Positions 1 to 8,185 of a DNA stretch of 64,000 nucleotides are shown piece after piece. Position numbers and translations under genes: made by a program. Position 1 is the first letter of the stretch. Each line of letters begins with the position of its first letter. The stretch is from an uncultured Clostridia bacterium. Its GTDB lineage: Bacteria; Bacillota; Clostridia; Oscillospirales; Oscillospiraceae. Below the pieces are notes generated by a model. It worked only from the letters and a program-made list of their open reading frames with translations, was not told where the DNA came from and made no database searches. The stretch is from NCBI GenBank assembly GCA_945482615.1, contig CALYRG010000001.1, forward strand, positions 45,563 through 109,562, written 5' to 3'.

Positions 1-308
1 CGGCTGCTGCAGGCAGTGCTGTATGCGCCGGACATCCTGCTGGTGGGACTGATGCAGAGAATTTCGTCCGCGTATTCGGCGGCCCTCCGGAAGGTGTCCA
101 TGTTCAGCTGCAGGTTCGGATGTGCTGTTGTGGGCAGCTTCTCACACCTGGGCAGCCGCGCAAAAAGCGTTGGAGGATCAATTTCCAGATTGTTCCGGAA
201 TTGCTCGGATTCCGAGAAAATGATCACATCCGGAATCATCAAAACACCATATTCCTCCGCCAGCTCCGGGGACAGGTCGCATACGGAATTTGTGACAACA
301 GCTACCAT
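1..308 (-). CDS. DegV family protein, N-terminal part (runs off the window)
   Basis: Read on the minus strand, the protein begins MVAVVTNSVCDLSPELAEEY and shows the DegV pattern: a TNS/TDS start, a 'VLMIPDVIIF' strand, 'LPTTAHPN' (usually LPTTSQPS), and 'DEILCISPTSRMSGAYSTA' near the cut. DegV proteins bind a fatty acid; in Firmicutes they act as FakB, which presents fatty acids to the kinase FakA. About 102 residues are present of the usual 280 or so. The rest lies to the left of the window. The ATG has GAGAGGGG about 10 nt upstream. No neighbouring fakA is visible, so the role of this copy is inferred from family only. Confidence 0.8.
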   Translation of the reverse strand, partial: MVAVVTNSVCDLSPELAEEYGVLMIPDVIIFSESEQFRNNLEIDPPTLFARLPRCEKLPTTAHPNLQLNMDTFRRAAEYADEILCISPTSRMSGAYSTACSS

Positions 309-562
309 AATCGGGCATCCCCTCTCTGTTTTATGTAAACGTGCACACGCCCGCATTTTTCTGTTTTCTATTCTAACATCATTCAAAAACATTGTCAATT
401 CCATTCGTTTTTTACTCGTCCGGATACCCTGTCATTCATTTCCCTGCTGCCGGAAAACCCGGTCTTTCCGGTTGATTTTTGGGGGGCAGATCGTGTAGAA
501 TCAAATCAGTCCGGCCGCGTCATGCGTCACGCAATTGCAAAGTTGAAGTCAGGGAGGACTGG

Positions 563-1060
563 ATGGGTATGACGATTATTCCGAAGGTAAAAGAAGAACG
601 CATTCTCAATGGGAATGCGGTGATCCACCGTGTACACTGGCTGTTTCCCGAGGAGACGGAAGACCGTCTGCGCAGCGCTGCCCAGGCGCTGTTCCCGGAT
701 GATCCTGCCGGGTATCCGGTCCGCGTTTCCCTGCTGGATACCGAATCTCAGGCCTACCGGCTGAGGATTCTGCCGGAGGGCGCCGAAGTTGAAGCGGACT
801 GCGCCGCGGCAGCCTTTTACGCCATGCAGTCTCTGGCCATGCTGCACCGTCTGTATGCCGGAACCATCCCATGCCGGGAAATCTCCGATGCGCCCGGCCT
901 GCCCTTCCGGGGCTTCATGCTGGATGTGACCCGGGGCCGGGTCCCGACCATGTCCAGCCTGAAGGCAATCGTCCGGCAGCTGGCCCGGTACAAGATCAAC
1001 AAGCTGCAAATATACATCGAAAACGCCTTTCCCTTCGAGCAAATGCCGGGTCGCCCATAA
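563..1060 (+). pseudogene. N-terminal remnant of a GH20 beta-N-acetylhexosaminidase-like gene
   Basis: The first 160 residues match the start of GH20 hexosaminidases. 'YRLRILPEGAEVEADCAAAAFYAMQSLAML' is the GH20b-type domain, followed by 'IPCREISDAPGLPFRGFMLDVTRGRVPT' and 'IVRQLARYKINKLQIYIENAFPFEQ', the first strands of the catalytic barrel. The frame then ends within a few residues ('MPGRP' and stop). The catalytic Asp-Glu pair and everything after the first barrel strands are missing, and no continuation is found in any frame up to the terminator near 1.19 kb. An intact family member has roughly 500-700 residues. AGGGAGG at 551-557 places the start at 563. It is a deletion remnant or a broken gene that cannot encode an active glycosidase. 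Confidence 0.7.
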
Positions 1061-1173
1061 TGGGTAACGCGGGCAATATGCATCGTAACAGAGCCCGGTC
1101 AATTCTGGGCGAATGATCCTTTCGCTGTGGATCATTTTCCCCCCTTGATTTGGCCCTGCGCCGTCAAAAAGGA

Positions 1174-1204
1174 CTCCCTTGCCAATAACGGCAAGGGAGC
1201 TTTT
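1174..1204. terminator. Rho-independent terminator-like hairpin
   Basis: CTCCCTTGCC and GGCAAGGGAG form a perfect 10-bp stem around a 6-nt loop, followed by CTTTT on the plus strand and preceded by AAAAAGGA, which makes a T-run for the minus strand. It lies between the GH20 remnant and the convergent esterase gene and can serve both. Confidence 0.75.
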
Positions 1205-1263
1205 CGTGTGGCGCGGTAATTGGGACTGGGACATGCAAAAAGCGAATAGCGACAAAAGTCCGG

Positions 1264-2445
1264 CTACAGGATCCGGGCCACATGCTCGGCCAGGCATTTC
1301 CAGTCATACTCCGTCAGCAGATGGGGGCCTTTGCGCAGATGGTAACCGATGGCACCCGCCTCTACAGGGGTGTTGACCGCCGGGAAGGATTCTTCCAGCC
1401 GGGGATTGCCGTAAAGTGCGTAAACTTCACTGGCCAGTACGGTGCTTCTGTGTTCCCCTTCCGGGTCAGCCCAGAAGTCTTCGCTGCCGCTGGCGACATG
1501 GAGCACTCGGGGCGCCACCAGGGCAAGGACTGTGTGCTGGTCAAAGGGCAGCGCGGCCTCCCTGCCTACAAATTTGCCGAAGGCCGGGGCAAACCAGTAG
1601 GGCATCATCAGATTGATGCTGGCCATATTCTCCCCGTGTTTGCCCCGCAGCTGGGCAGCACCGCAGCAGCCGGAGCCGTTGGGCATGACCCATGCGAACC
1701 GCTCATCCGTGACGCCGGCCCACAGGGCGGCCTTGCCGCAGCGGCTGTGACCGGTGACGCCGATCCTGCTGCTGTCAATTTCCGGCAGCGTCCGCAGGTA
1801 ATCCAGAACGCAGCTGGCCGCAAATGCCCAGATGGCCAGGACGCCCCACTCATTTTCCCCACGGTTTTTGGTGGTTCCGAAAATCGCAGCCAAACCGCTT
1901 TCAAAGGCGGCATCGTCCGGCTGCGCCTCGGTGGCGTAGAAGCCGGAAACCGCGTGGCCCATTTCCATCATCATGGGCACAGGCCAGTGGCCGTTGTCCA
2001 TGTCCACCGCCAGATCCAGCGCCCGGCGGGGGCCGCCCATGTCCATGGGGCCGTCCATGACAATGTTCAGCATACTGAGGATTTTGGGTAAATCCTCCAT
2101 TTTGAAGCCCTCGGGCATTTTCTGAGGCACCAGAACCCGGGACTGGCTGCAGATCAGCAGGGTGGCAGGGATTTTTTTTGCGGATTTCGGCAGGAAGGTG
2201 TACAGGGGAAAGGTATGACTGCCCAGTCCGGTGGTTACAGTGATGTCCGTAATCAGCCGGTCTGCCTTACCCTCCAGCACGGTCTGCCGGGATTTGAGTT
2301 CCCAGCTGACGGAATACGGCATTTCGGGGCGGCAGCCGTATTCGGTTTCGGCGATGGTCCGGACCATTGCCCGGCGACGGGCTTCCCATTCCGCTCTGCA
2401 TTCGCCGGGCTGCAGCAGCGCCGGAACATTCTCAAATGTCCGCAT
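1264..2445 (-). CDS. CE15-like (glucuronoyl methylesterase-type) alpha/beta hydrolase
   Basis: A 393-residue protein without a signal peptide. 'GVTGHSRCGKAALWAGVTDERFAWVMPNGSGCCGAA' is the nucleophile-elbow region of carbohydrate esterase family 15 and its relatives, with Ser at about residue 234. The downstream 'MPYWFAPAFGKFVGREAALPFDQH' and 'LVAPRVLHVASGSEDFWADPEGE' also fit that family, and the late 'KGPHLLTEYDW' supplies the likely catalytic His. CE15 enzymes cleave the ester between glucuronic acid of xylan and lignin alcohols. A cytoplasmic form probably works on imported oligosaccharides. The gene follows a GPH symporter, overlapping its end, with GGAGG 5 nt before this ATG. The symporter and the AraC gene suggest a small glycan-use locus. 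The exact substrate is not shown. Confidence 0.7.
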   Translation of the reverse strand: MRTFENVPALLQPGECRAEWEARRRAMVRTIAETEYGCRPEMPYSVSWELKSRQTVLEGKADRLITDITVTTGLGSHTFPLYTFLPKSAKKIPATLLICSQSRVLVPQKMPEGFKMEDLPKILSMLNIVMDGPMDMGGPRRALDLAVDMDNGHWPVPMMMEMGHAVSGFYATEAQPDDAAFESGLAAIFGTTKNRGENEWGVLAIWAFAASCVLDYLRTLPEIDSSRIGVTGHSRCGKAALWAGVTDERFAWVMPNGSGCCGAAQLRGKHGENMASINLMMPYWFAPAFGKFVGREAALPFDQHTVLALVAPRVLHVASGSEDFWADPEGEHRSTVLASEVYALYGNPRLEESFPAVNTPVEAGAIGYHLRKGPHLLTEYDWKCLAEHVARIL

Positions 2446-2455
2446 GGATGCCTCC

Positions 2456-3865
2456 TCAGTCACTGCTCAGAACGTCGGCCAGGTCGGGGGTTTCCAGTGA
2501 GCCGTCGGCGTTGCGGCCCAGGGCGACATTCATTTCAGCCAGCTTCTGGTTGTTCAGATTGTAAATAAAATGCATGGCCAGGAATGCGATCAGGCAGCCA
2601 ATAGCCGGCAGAATGCCGGACATGATTTTCAGATTGTTGGCAACCTCCATCGTCTGCTCGCTCTGCATTGCTGCCACATAGCCGCTGATGGACAGGCCCA
2701 CGGCGATAATGGAAGAAGAGAAGCTGGAGACAAACTTGGACAGGAAATTGTAGGTGGCGTAAACGGTGCCCTCCTCCCGGCGGCCGGTGATCATTTCCTG
2801 ATAATCGATGCAGTCGGCAATCAACGCCCACATCAGAAGGGTGAACAGGCCCATAAACGCACCGCTGACAAATTGCAGGGCGATCCAGACATAGGGGCTG
2901 GAAATGGGGGCAAAGGCCAGAATCATATCCACGACGAAGCTGCCCAGGAAGGGCCAGGAGCACAGGGCCTTTTTGCCGAAGCGCTTGGTCAGCGGGGTCA
3001 CGCAGGTCATGCACAGGACCATGGGCAGCATGGTGGCCAGATTGCTCAGGCTCAGCAGCTTGGTGTCCTTGAAGTAGCACATAAATACGTACTGGTTGGT
3101 GGACCCGGTGGAGAAGCAGAACAGCTTGAACACCAGCGTGCAGATGATCAGTCCAATCATGGGGCGGTTCTTGCCGATGGCCTTGAGGGTTGCGATGTAG
3201 TCAAATTTGACCTGTTCCTTCTTCGTGGGTTTGATCCGTTCTTCACACAGGAAGTAGGTCAGCATGAACGCGCCGAAGGAAATGACGCCCAGGACCAGGG
3301 TCAGGGGCAGGAAACGGCTGCCCACAGGATTGTTGTTCTTAAACAGCAACAGCGGGATGATGATCATCACCGGGAGATTTGCCAGCAGCGCACCGACGGA
3401 GCGGAAATTGGACAGCTGAGTACGCTGCACAGGGTCGGCGGTGATAACGGACGCCATGGAGCCATAGGGGATGTTCATGGCGGTGTAGGCGATGTCCCAC
3501 GCAATATAGGTGACCACACAGACGGCAATCCGCACCCAGTAGGGTGCGTCGGGAATGTTCAGGAATACCAGCGCACCGACAAAAACCAGGGGAATTGCGC
3601 TTCCCAGAATCCAGGGATGGAATTTACCGCGCTTGCCGGGACGGCCTGCATCCACCAGCGCTCCGATGATGGGATCGTCGAAGGCGTCAAAAATTTTGAT
3701 GATGGCGACGATGGTTGCATAGTGCAAGGGATTGATGCCGATGACATTGACATAGAAAAGCATCATGTAGGAGGTGATGATGGCGCAGCTCATGTTGCAG
3801 CCAAAGTCACCTGCCGCATAACCCAGCTTGTCACGCCAGCCGAAGGGACGGGAGGGGGTGGACAT
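2456..3865 (-). CDS. GPH family sugar:cation symporter (MFS)
   Basis: A 469-residue membrane protein with about 12 hydrophobic segments. The start 'FGWRDKLGYAAGDFGCNM', 'DAFDDPIIGALVDAGRPGKRGKFHPWIL' and 'AYTAMNIPYGSM' are the hallmarks of glycoside-pentoside-hexuronide:cation symporters such as MelB, XynB and UidB. It probably imports an oligosaccharide or hexuronide with Na+ or H+. The esterase gene downstream on the same strand begins before this gene's stop is passed, so the two are likely co-translated. An AraC regulator starts divergently about 150 bp upstream. Substrate is inferred only from the linked CE15-like esterase. Confidence 0.88.
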   Translation of the reverse strand: MSTPSRPFGWRDKLGYAAGDFGCNMSCAIITSYMMLFYVNVIGINPLHYATIVAIIKIFDAFDDPIIGALVDAGRPGKRGKFHPWILGSAIPLVFVGALVFLNIPDAPYWVRIAVCVVTYIAWDIAYTAMNIPYGSMASVITADPVQRTQLSNFRSVGALLANLPVMIIIPLLLFKNNNPVGSRFLPLTLVLGVISFGAFMLTYFLCEERIKPTKKEQVKFDYIATLKAIGKNRPMIGLIICTLVFKLFCFSTGSTNQYVFMCYFKDTKLLSLSNLATMLPMVLCMTCVTPLTKRFGKKALCSWPFLGSFVVDMILAFAPISSPYVWIALQFVSGAFMGLFTLLMWALIADCIDYQEMITGRREEGTVYATYNFLSKFVSSFSSSIIAVGLSISGYVAAMQSEQTMEVANNLKIMSGILPAIGCLIAFLAMHFIYNLNNQKLAEMNVALGRNADGSLETPDLADVLSSD

Positions 3866-3924
3866 GTTGATTTCCTTCTTTCTTTATATTTGTGTCGTGA
3901 ATCTTCTCCACGGTAACACTAGTA

Positions 3925-3943
3925 TATTGACTTTTCTTCAATA
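3925..3943. promoter_or_regulatory. Inverted repeat in the symporter/AraC divergent region
   Basis: TATTGA-N7-TCAATA is a perfect 6-bp inverted repeat. It overlaps the -35 box of the AraC gene promoter and lies upstream of the symporter gene, so it is a candidate operator for either gene. Confidence 0.4.
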
Positions 3944-3956
3944 TGTCTGGTAAAAT
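3927..3956 (+). promoter_or_regulatory. Promoter of the AraC gene
   Basis: TTGACT and TAAAAT are separated by 18 nt and end about 60 nt before the regulator's start. Good match to a housekeeping sigma factor promoter. Confidence 0.55.
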
Positions 3957-4017
3957 ATAATCAGATTTTCGTATTAAAAAGGAAAAAATGTCTTTAAATT
4001 TCATGGAGGGCAGGACG

Positions 4018-4749
4018 ATGAGCCGGATTCAGCAGCAGATGAACAATCCATATATTCATGACGCCGCCCACGAGCAGATTCTGCTGAAACGGTACGAGCA
4101 GTTCAGCGTGTTCAGCACCATGCTCCGCTTCGGTGATACACAGACGGTGTGGGACAATATCTCAGGCATTCTCGACAGCATCCACGAGGTCAACCGCCGT
4201 TATACGCCGGAGGAAGAAAACCAGTATCAGACCTTCGCGCGGCTGATTTCTGTCAATGTGATTCTCTCCATGGCCTGTCATAATACCGGTGTGCATCCGC
4301 TGTATATACACAGTGTCAGCCGCCGCTTTGACAAGGAGATTGCCCATTGTTCCATTGAGGGGGAACGGGAGCTGACCCGGCAGATGGTGGAATCTTACTG
4401 CAAACTGATCCGGAATGCCCATGTGGAGCATTACGGAGAATTTTCCGACCGGATTATCCGCATTCTGCTGTCCTCACTCACGGATCCGCCTTCTCTCGGG
4501 GAACTGGCCAAGCAAATGTATGTGTCATCGGCCACCGTTACCCGGCGGTTTAAGAAAGAAACCGGGCAGACCATTCCGGAATTTCTGAACAGAACCCGGA
4601 TCCGGGTGGCGAAGCTCTACATGCAGCAGAACGATATGAATCTTGGAGAGATTGCCCAAGCGGTGGGCTTTTGCGATGCAAGCTATTTCTCAAAGGTGTT
4701 CCTGCGTTATACCGGGTTGACCCCCACGGCGTATTTACACAATGGATAA
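4018..4749 (+). CDS. AraC family transcriptional regulator
   Basis: The C-terminal ~100 residues are a double helix-turn-helix: 'PPSLGELAKQMYVSSATVTRRFKKETGQTIPEFLNRTRIRVAKLYMQ' and 'LGEIAQAVGFCDASYFSKVFLRYTGLTPTAYL'. The first 140 residues are an all-alpha-looking sensing region with no match I can name. It is divergent from the GPH symporter/CE15 pair and most likely activates it in response to an imported sugar. The ATG at 4018 has GGAGG 8 nt upstream; an in-frame ATG at 3988 with AAGGA is possible and would add 10 residues. Confidence 0.85.
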   Translation: MSRIQQQMNNPYIHDAAHEQILLKRYEQFSVFSTMLRFGDTQTVWDNISGILDSIHEVNRRYTPEEENQYQTFARLISVNVILSMACHNTGVHPLYIHSVSRRFDKEIAHCSIEGERELTRQMVESYCKLIRNAHVEHYGEFSDRIIRILLSSLTDPPSLGELAKQMYVSSATVTRRFKKETGQTIPEFLNRTRIRVAKLYMQQNDMNLGEIAQAVGFCDASYFSKVFLRYTGLTPTAYLHNG

Positions 4750-4961
4750 GTGCCGGGTTGAAAAGGGGCCGATGCTTGGGACGCGCATCCGCAAACAAGG
4801 CGCCCGCAAAGGCCAATCTGTTTCGGAACAGGGTTCGATTCCCGCAGAGCTTGTCTATCGGTTTCTTTACAAGAATACCGTCTGAAAATCGGTAATTTTC
4901 CTGTTGTAATCCTGTAATTTCACCCTTTCATTGGACTTGTGGAGATTTTACGGAATTTTAC

Positions 4962-4990
4962 TTGAACCCGGCACAAAGTTGTGATAAAGT
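4962..4990 (+). promoter_or_regulatory. Promoter of the GGDEF gene
   Basis: TTGAAC and TAAAGT with a 17-nt spacer, about 75 nt before the start codon. The rest of the 318-nt gap from 4750 holds no gene that I can see; a 'GGTTCGATTCCC' stretch near 4842 resembles a tRNA T-arm but no tRNA can be folded around it. Confidence 0.45.
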
Positions 4991-5067
4991 ATATCAAATT
5001 GATACCATCGCGCGAAAAGCTGCTTTGGGGGAAGGATCGAATCCTTCCGGAGAAGGAGGGGGATCCT

Positions 5068-6672
5068 ATGAAAAAAAGCCGCCTGGAGCGAGTAACCGTG
5101 GCATTCTACTGCATCCTCCTGGCAGGATTCGTATCTTTTGCCGTGTATATGTTCTGCTTTGAGCACAATGCGGTGTACAGTGCCCGGGAGTTCGGCGGCT
5201 CCAGGGTTTTGCAGACAGGGGCAGAAAGAACCATCGCCGATCCTTCCGCACCGGCAGGCGTCCGCCGGGAATTTACCTGGACAATGCCGGATTGCGCCGC
5301 CGATGAAAACTGCCTGGCATTCTATGTGGTTCACCATTATGCTCAGGTCTGGTTCGATGACGCGCTGGTGTACAGCCTCTGCCCGGGGCCGGATAATCGG
5401 ATCGGCGGTTCCCCCAGCAGCAATTGGATTCTCATCCCTGTCTTCCCCGGGGACAGTGGGCGAAAGGTTACGGTTCTGCTGACCCCGGCTTATGAAAGCG
5501 TGGTCGACAGGAGGATTGACTTTCTCCTGGGCTCCCGCTCCTCGATTCTGACGGCCCAGATGAAGACGGATCTTCCCCAGCTTGCTTTGTCCTCGCTGTG
5601 TATTCTGATCGGGAATCTGCTGATGGTCGCGCAGCTGCTGATACTGTGGCAAAAAAAGGCATCAAGTTGGGAGCTGCTCTATTTGGGCCTGTTTGTCCTG
5701 CTGGTGGGTATCTGGCGAATTACGGATACCCGGTTATCGCCCATCCTGCTTTCCCGGAATCCCATGACCCTGGGCTACGTCACCATTGGAGCGCTGTTTC
5801 TCATTGTGGCCCCGATCCTTCTGTACATGAAGGCCTTTTACCGGGGCAGCGAGAAGCTGATTCTATCCGCCGCACTGCTGATCTGCGTGTCCTCCGCGGC
5901 AACGCTGCTGTGTCAGCTTTTGGGCATAGCGGAATTCAGGCAGACCCTGTTTGTAGCCCACCTTTCCATGATCGTATGCCTGGCGGTATTGCTGGCGGTC
6001 AGTGTGCGCTGCACCATAGCCGGCAGCAGCCAGCCCGGCGCGTGGGAATTGCTGCTGGTGCTGGCGGTCAGCTCCGTTGCGGATCTGATCTATTTCTACA
6101 TACACCGAAACTCCTCGGGCGTTCTGTTCACCGTTTTAGCTCTGGTCGTGTTTGCTTTCTATAAGCTTATTGACAGCGTTCTGAAAGCGAACCGCAAGGC
6201 CTATACGGATGTGAGAACGGGCCTTTTCAACAAAAACCGCTGGGATGAGCTGATGAAAAATTCCTACGGAAAAGAAGACTCCATCGGTGTCATCATGATG
6301 GACCTGAATGAACTGAAACACGTCAATGACACCCAGGGTCACGCCATGGGCGACAGAATGATCCTGAATTTCGCCAACATTCTCCGGAACACCATTCCGC
6401 CCAGCAACACCATCTGCCGCTGGGGCGGAGATGAATTTACCGTCATGACAATAGATGCCAGCCGGGAGAAGATGGAGCAGACTACGAATGCCATTGCGGA
6501 AGCGGTTGCAAGCTACAACGCTGCCGATGAACTGCCCAAAATCCATTACGCCTGCGGCTGGGCCCTTTCCTCCGAGTTCCCGGGACTGAGCCCCAGCGAG
6601 CTGCTGAGGGAGGCGGATAAACGGATGTATCTGGATAAGCGGCGCTGGTACGAAGCCAATGCCGGAAAATAG
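5068..6672 (+). CDS. Membrane-bound GGDEF diguanylate cyclase
   Basis: 534 residues. Order: N-terminal membrane anchor (about 10-32), an extracytoplasmic domain of about 150 residues, then seven hydrophobic segments (about 170-370) resembling the 7TMR-DISM sensor layout, then a cytoplasmic GGDEF domain. The domain has 'DVRTGLFNKNRWDELM', 'MMDLNELKHVNDTQGHAMGD' and an intact 'RWGGDEF' (GGDEF at about 453-457), so it should make cyclic di-GMP. The RxxD inhibitory site normally five residues before the motif is replaced by 'PPSN', so product inhibition at that site is not expected. The start is chosen at 5068 because AAGGAGGGGG lies just upstream. It is followed after 50 nt by a MATE gene. The extracellular signal is unknown. 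Confidence 0.85.
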   Translation: MKKSRLERVTVAFYCILLAGFVSFAVYMFCFEHNAVYSAREFGGSRVLQTGAERTIADPSAPAGVRREFTWTMPDCAADENCLAFYVVHHYAQVWFDDALVYSLCPGPDNRIGGSPSSNWILIPVFPGDSGRKVTVLLTPAYESVVDRRIDFLLGSRSSILTAQMKTDLPQLALSSLCILIGNLLMVAQLLILWQKKASSWELLYLGLFVLLVGIWRITDTRLSPILLSRNPMTLGYVTIGALFLIVAPILLYMKAFYRGSEKLILSAALLICVSSAATLLCQLLGIAEFRQTLFVAHLSMIVCLAVLLAVSVRCTIAGSSQPGAWELLLVLAVSSVADLIYFYIHRNSSGVLFTVLALVVFAFYKLIDSVLKANRKAYTDVRTGLFNKNRWDELMKNSYGKEDSIGVIMMDLNELKHVNDTQGHAMGDRMILNFANILRNTIPPSNTICRWGGDEFTVMTIDASREKMEQTTNAIAEAVASYNAADELPKIHYACGWALSSEFPGLSPSELLREADKRMYLDKRRWYEANAGK

Positions 6673-6722
6673 CGGCACACCCAAGCCCGGTGCCGCGAGG
6701 AAACGCAGAAGGAAGCTGAGGT

Positions 6723-8060
6723 ATGGAAGGATCTGTTTTTGAAGCCAGATCGGTTCCCCGCGCCTACTTTGGGATGGCCCTGCCAGGTGTGTTCAGCATG
6801 GTCATCACCATCATCTACAACATCACCGACACCTACTTTATTTCCCTGACCCACAACACCGCTCTGGTTGCCGGTGTCAGCCTGTGTGCCCCTCTGTTTA
6901 CCCTGCTGATGGCCTTCGGCAACATTTTCGGTCAGGGCGGAAGCTCCCTGATCAGCCGTCTGGTGGGCAGGAATGACCAGGAAAACCTGCACCGGGTCAG
7001 CTCCTTCTGCTTCTATGCCGCCATAGCCTTTGGCATTGCCTCCGGGGCACTGATGCTGCTGCTGCGCAGACCGATCCTGACCCTTCTGGGAGCGGATGCC
7101 GATACCGCCCAATACGCCGCGCCCTACTACACCTGGTTCGCTGTCGGCGCTCCCGCCATGGTGCTGACCTTTATCCACACCAATCTCCTGCGGGCGGAGG
7201 GCAAGTCCAGACAGTCCATGATCGCCTCCGTGGGCGGCTCCGTTGTGAATATCATCCTGGACCCCATTCTGATCTTCGGCTGCAGGCTGGGCGCGGCAGG
7301 TGCTGCCATTGCCACCGTGCTGGGCTACATCTTTACGGACCTGTACTGCATCTGTGTGGTGCTGCGCACCAGCCGGTTCCTCTCCATCGATCCCCGGAAG
7401 TGGAGAATCTGCCGGGCCTTTGTGGGACAGATCTTCGGCATCGGCACCTCCGCCGCCCTGTCCAACATCACCTCCAGCTTTTGTCTGGTCCTCACCAATC
7501 AGCATCTGCTTCCCTACGGCAGCGATAAAATTGCAGCCATGGGCATCGTGCAGAAGGTGAGCATGGTGGTCATGCTGGTGATCGTGGGCTTCTCCTTCGG
7601 CGGTGCCCCACTGGTGGGTTTCTACTATGGCTCCGGGGACAAAGAGAAGCTTCGCCAGCTTCTGTCCTTCGTGCTGAAATTCCTGTGCGCCCTGGCCCTT
7701 GTCATGTCCGCCGCCATGATCCTTCTGGCCCCGGCGGCCATCCGGCTGTTCCTCCAGGAGGAGGCGCTGGTGCAAACCGGCGTAAGTATGCTCCGGCTCC
7801 AGGTGGCCGGTATGGTCTTCATGGCGGTGGTGCTGTTTACCACCATCATCTTCCAGGCCACCGGCAAGACCCTTCCGGCTATGGTACTGTCCCTGTCCCG
7901 GCAGGGCGTGGTGTTCCTTGTGGTGCTGCTTGCCGCCACATACCTTGCAGGGTACCACGGCATCCTCATGACCCAGGTCATCTCCGATCTGATCTCCGCC
8001 GGCATTGCCCTGGGTCTGCTGCTCCATCTGAAGCGCACAGACCCGCTGCTGAAAAACTGA
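6723..8060 (+). CDS. MATE family efflux transporter
   Basis: 445 residues with about 12 membrane segments. The start 'GMALPGVFSMVITIIYNITDTYFISL', 'FGQGGSSLISRLVGR' and the mid-protein 'GIGTSAALSNITSSF' mirror the two-fold repeat of MATE transporters of the MepA/DinF type. These export drugs or metabolites using a Na+ or H+ gradient. It lies 50 nt downstream of the GGDEF gene and may share its transcript. It is one of three MATE genes in this window, all of different sequence. Substrate unknown. Confidence 0.88.
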   Translation: MEGSVFEARSVPRAYFGMALPGVFSMVITIIYNITDTYFISLTHNTALVAGVSLCAPLFTLLMAFGNIFGQGGSSLISRLVGRNDQENLHRVSSFCFYAAIAFGIASGALMLLLRRPILTLLGADADTAQYAAPYYTWFAVGAPAMVLTFIHTNLLRAEGKSRQSMIASVGGSVVNIILDPILIFGCRLGAAGAAIATVLGYIFTDLYCICVVLRTSRFLSIDPRKWRICRAFVGQIFGIGTSAALSNITSSFCLVLTNQHLLPYGSDKIAAMGIVQKVSMVVMLVIVGFSFGGAPLVGFYYGSGDKEKLRQLLSFVLKFLCALALVMSAAMILLAPAAIRLFLQEEALVQTGVSMLRLQVAGMVFMAVVLFTTIIFQATGKTLPAMVLSLSRQGVVFLVVLLAATYLAGYHGILMTQVISDLISAGIALGLLLHLKRTDPLLKN

Positions 8061-8068
8061 TTGCCCTT

Positions 8069-8102
8069 CCGCCGTGCTTCAACCGGAGTACGGCGGTTTT
8101 TC
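8069..8102 (+). terminator. Rho-independent terminator
   Basis: CCGCCGT/ACGGCGG stem with a 14-nt loop and a six-T run, 8 nt after the MATE stop codon. Confidence 0.85.
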
Positions 8103-8185
8103 GTCAAAACGCAGCAATTCCATGTTGCCATAGAGTATTCTTTGTGCTAAAATAACCACATCCTGTTTGTGGAGGCGTGAATTGC

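Noticed and set aside
16-498. Plus-strand frame of 160 codons at the left end
   Set aside because: The minus strand encodes the DegV N-terminus here, and the plus frame runs across its promoter region.
4800-4870. tRNA-like T-arm sequence (GGTTCGATTCCC)
   Set aside because: Only three T-stem base pairs form and no acceptor, D or anticodon arm can be folded. Treated as chance or a very old fragment.
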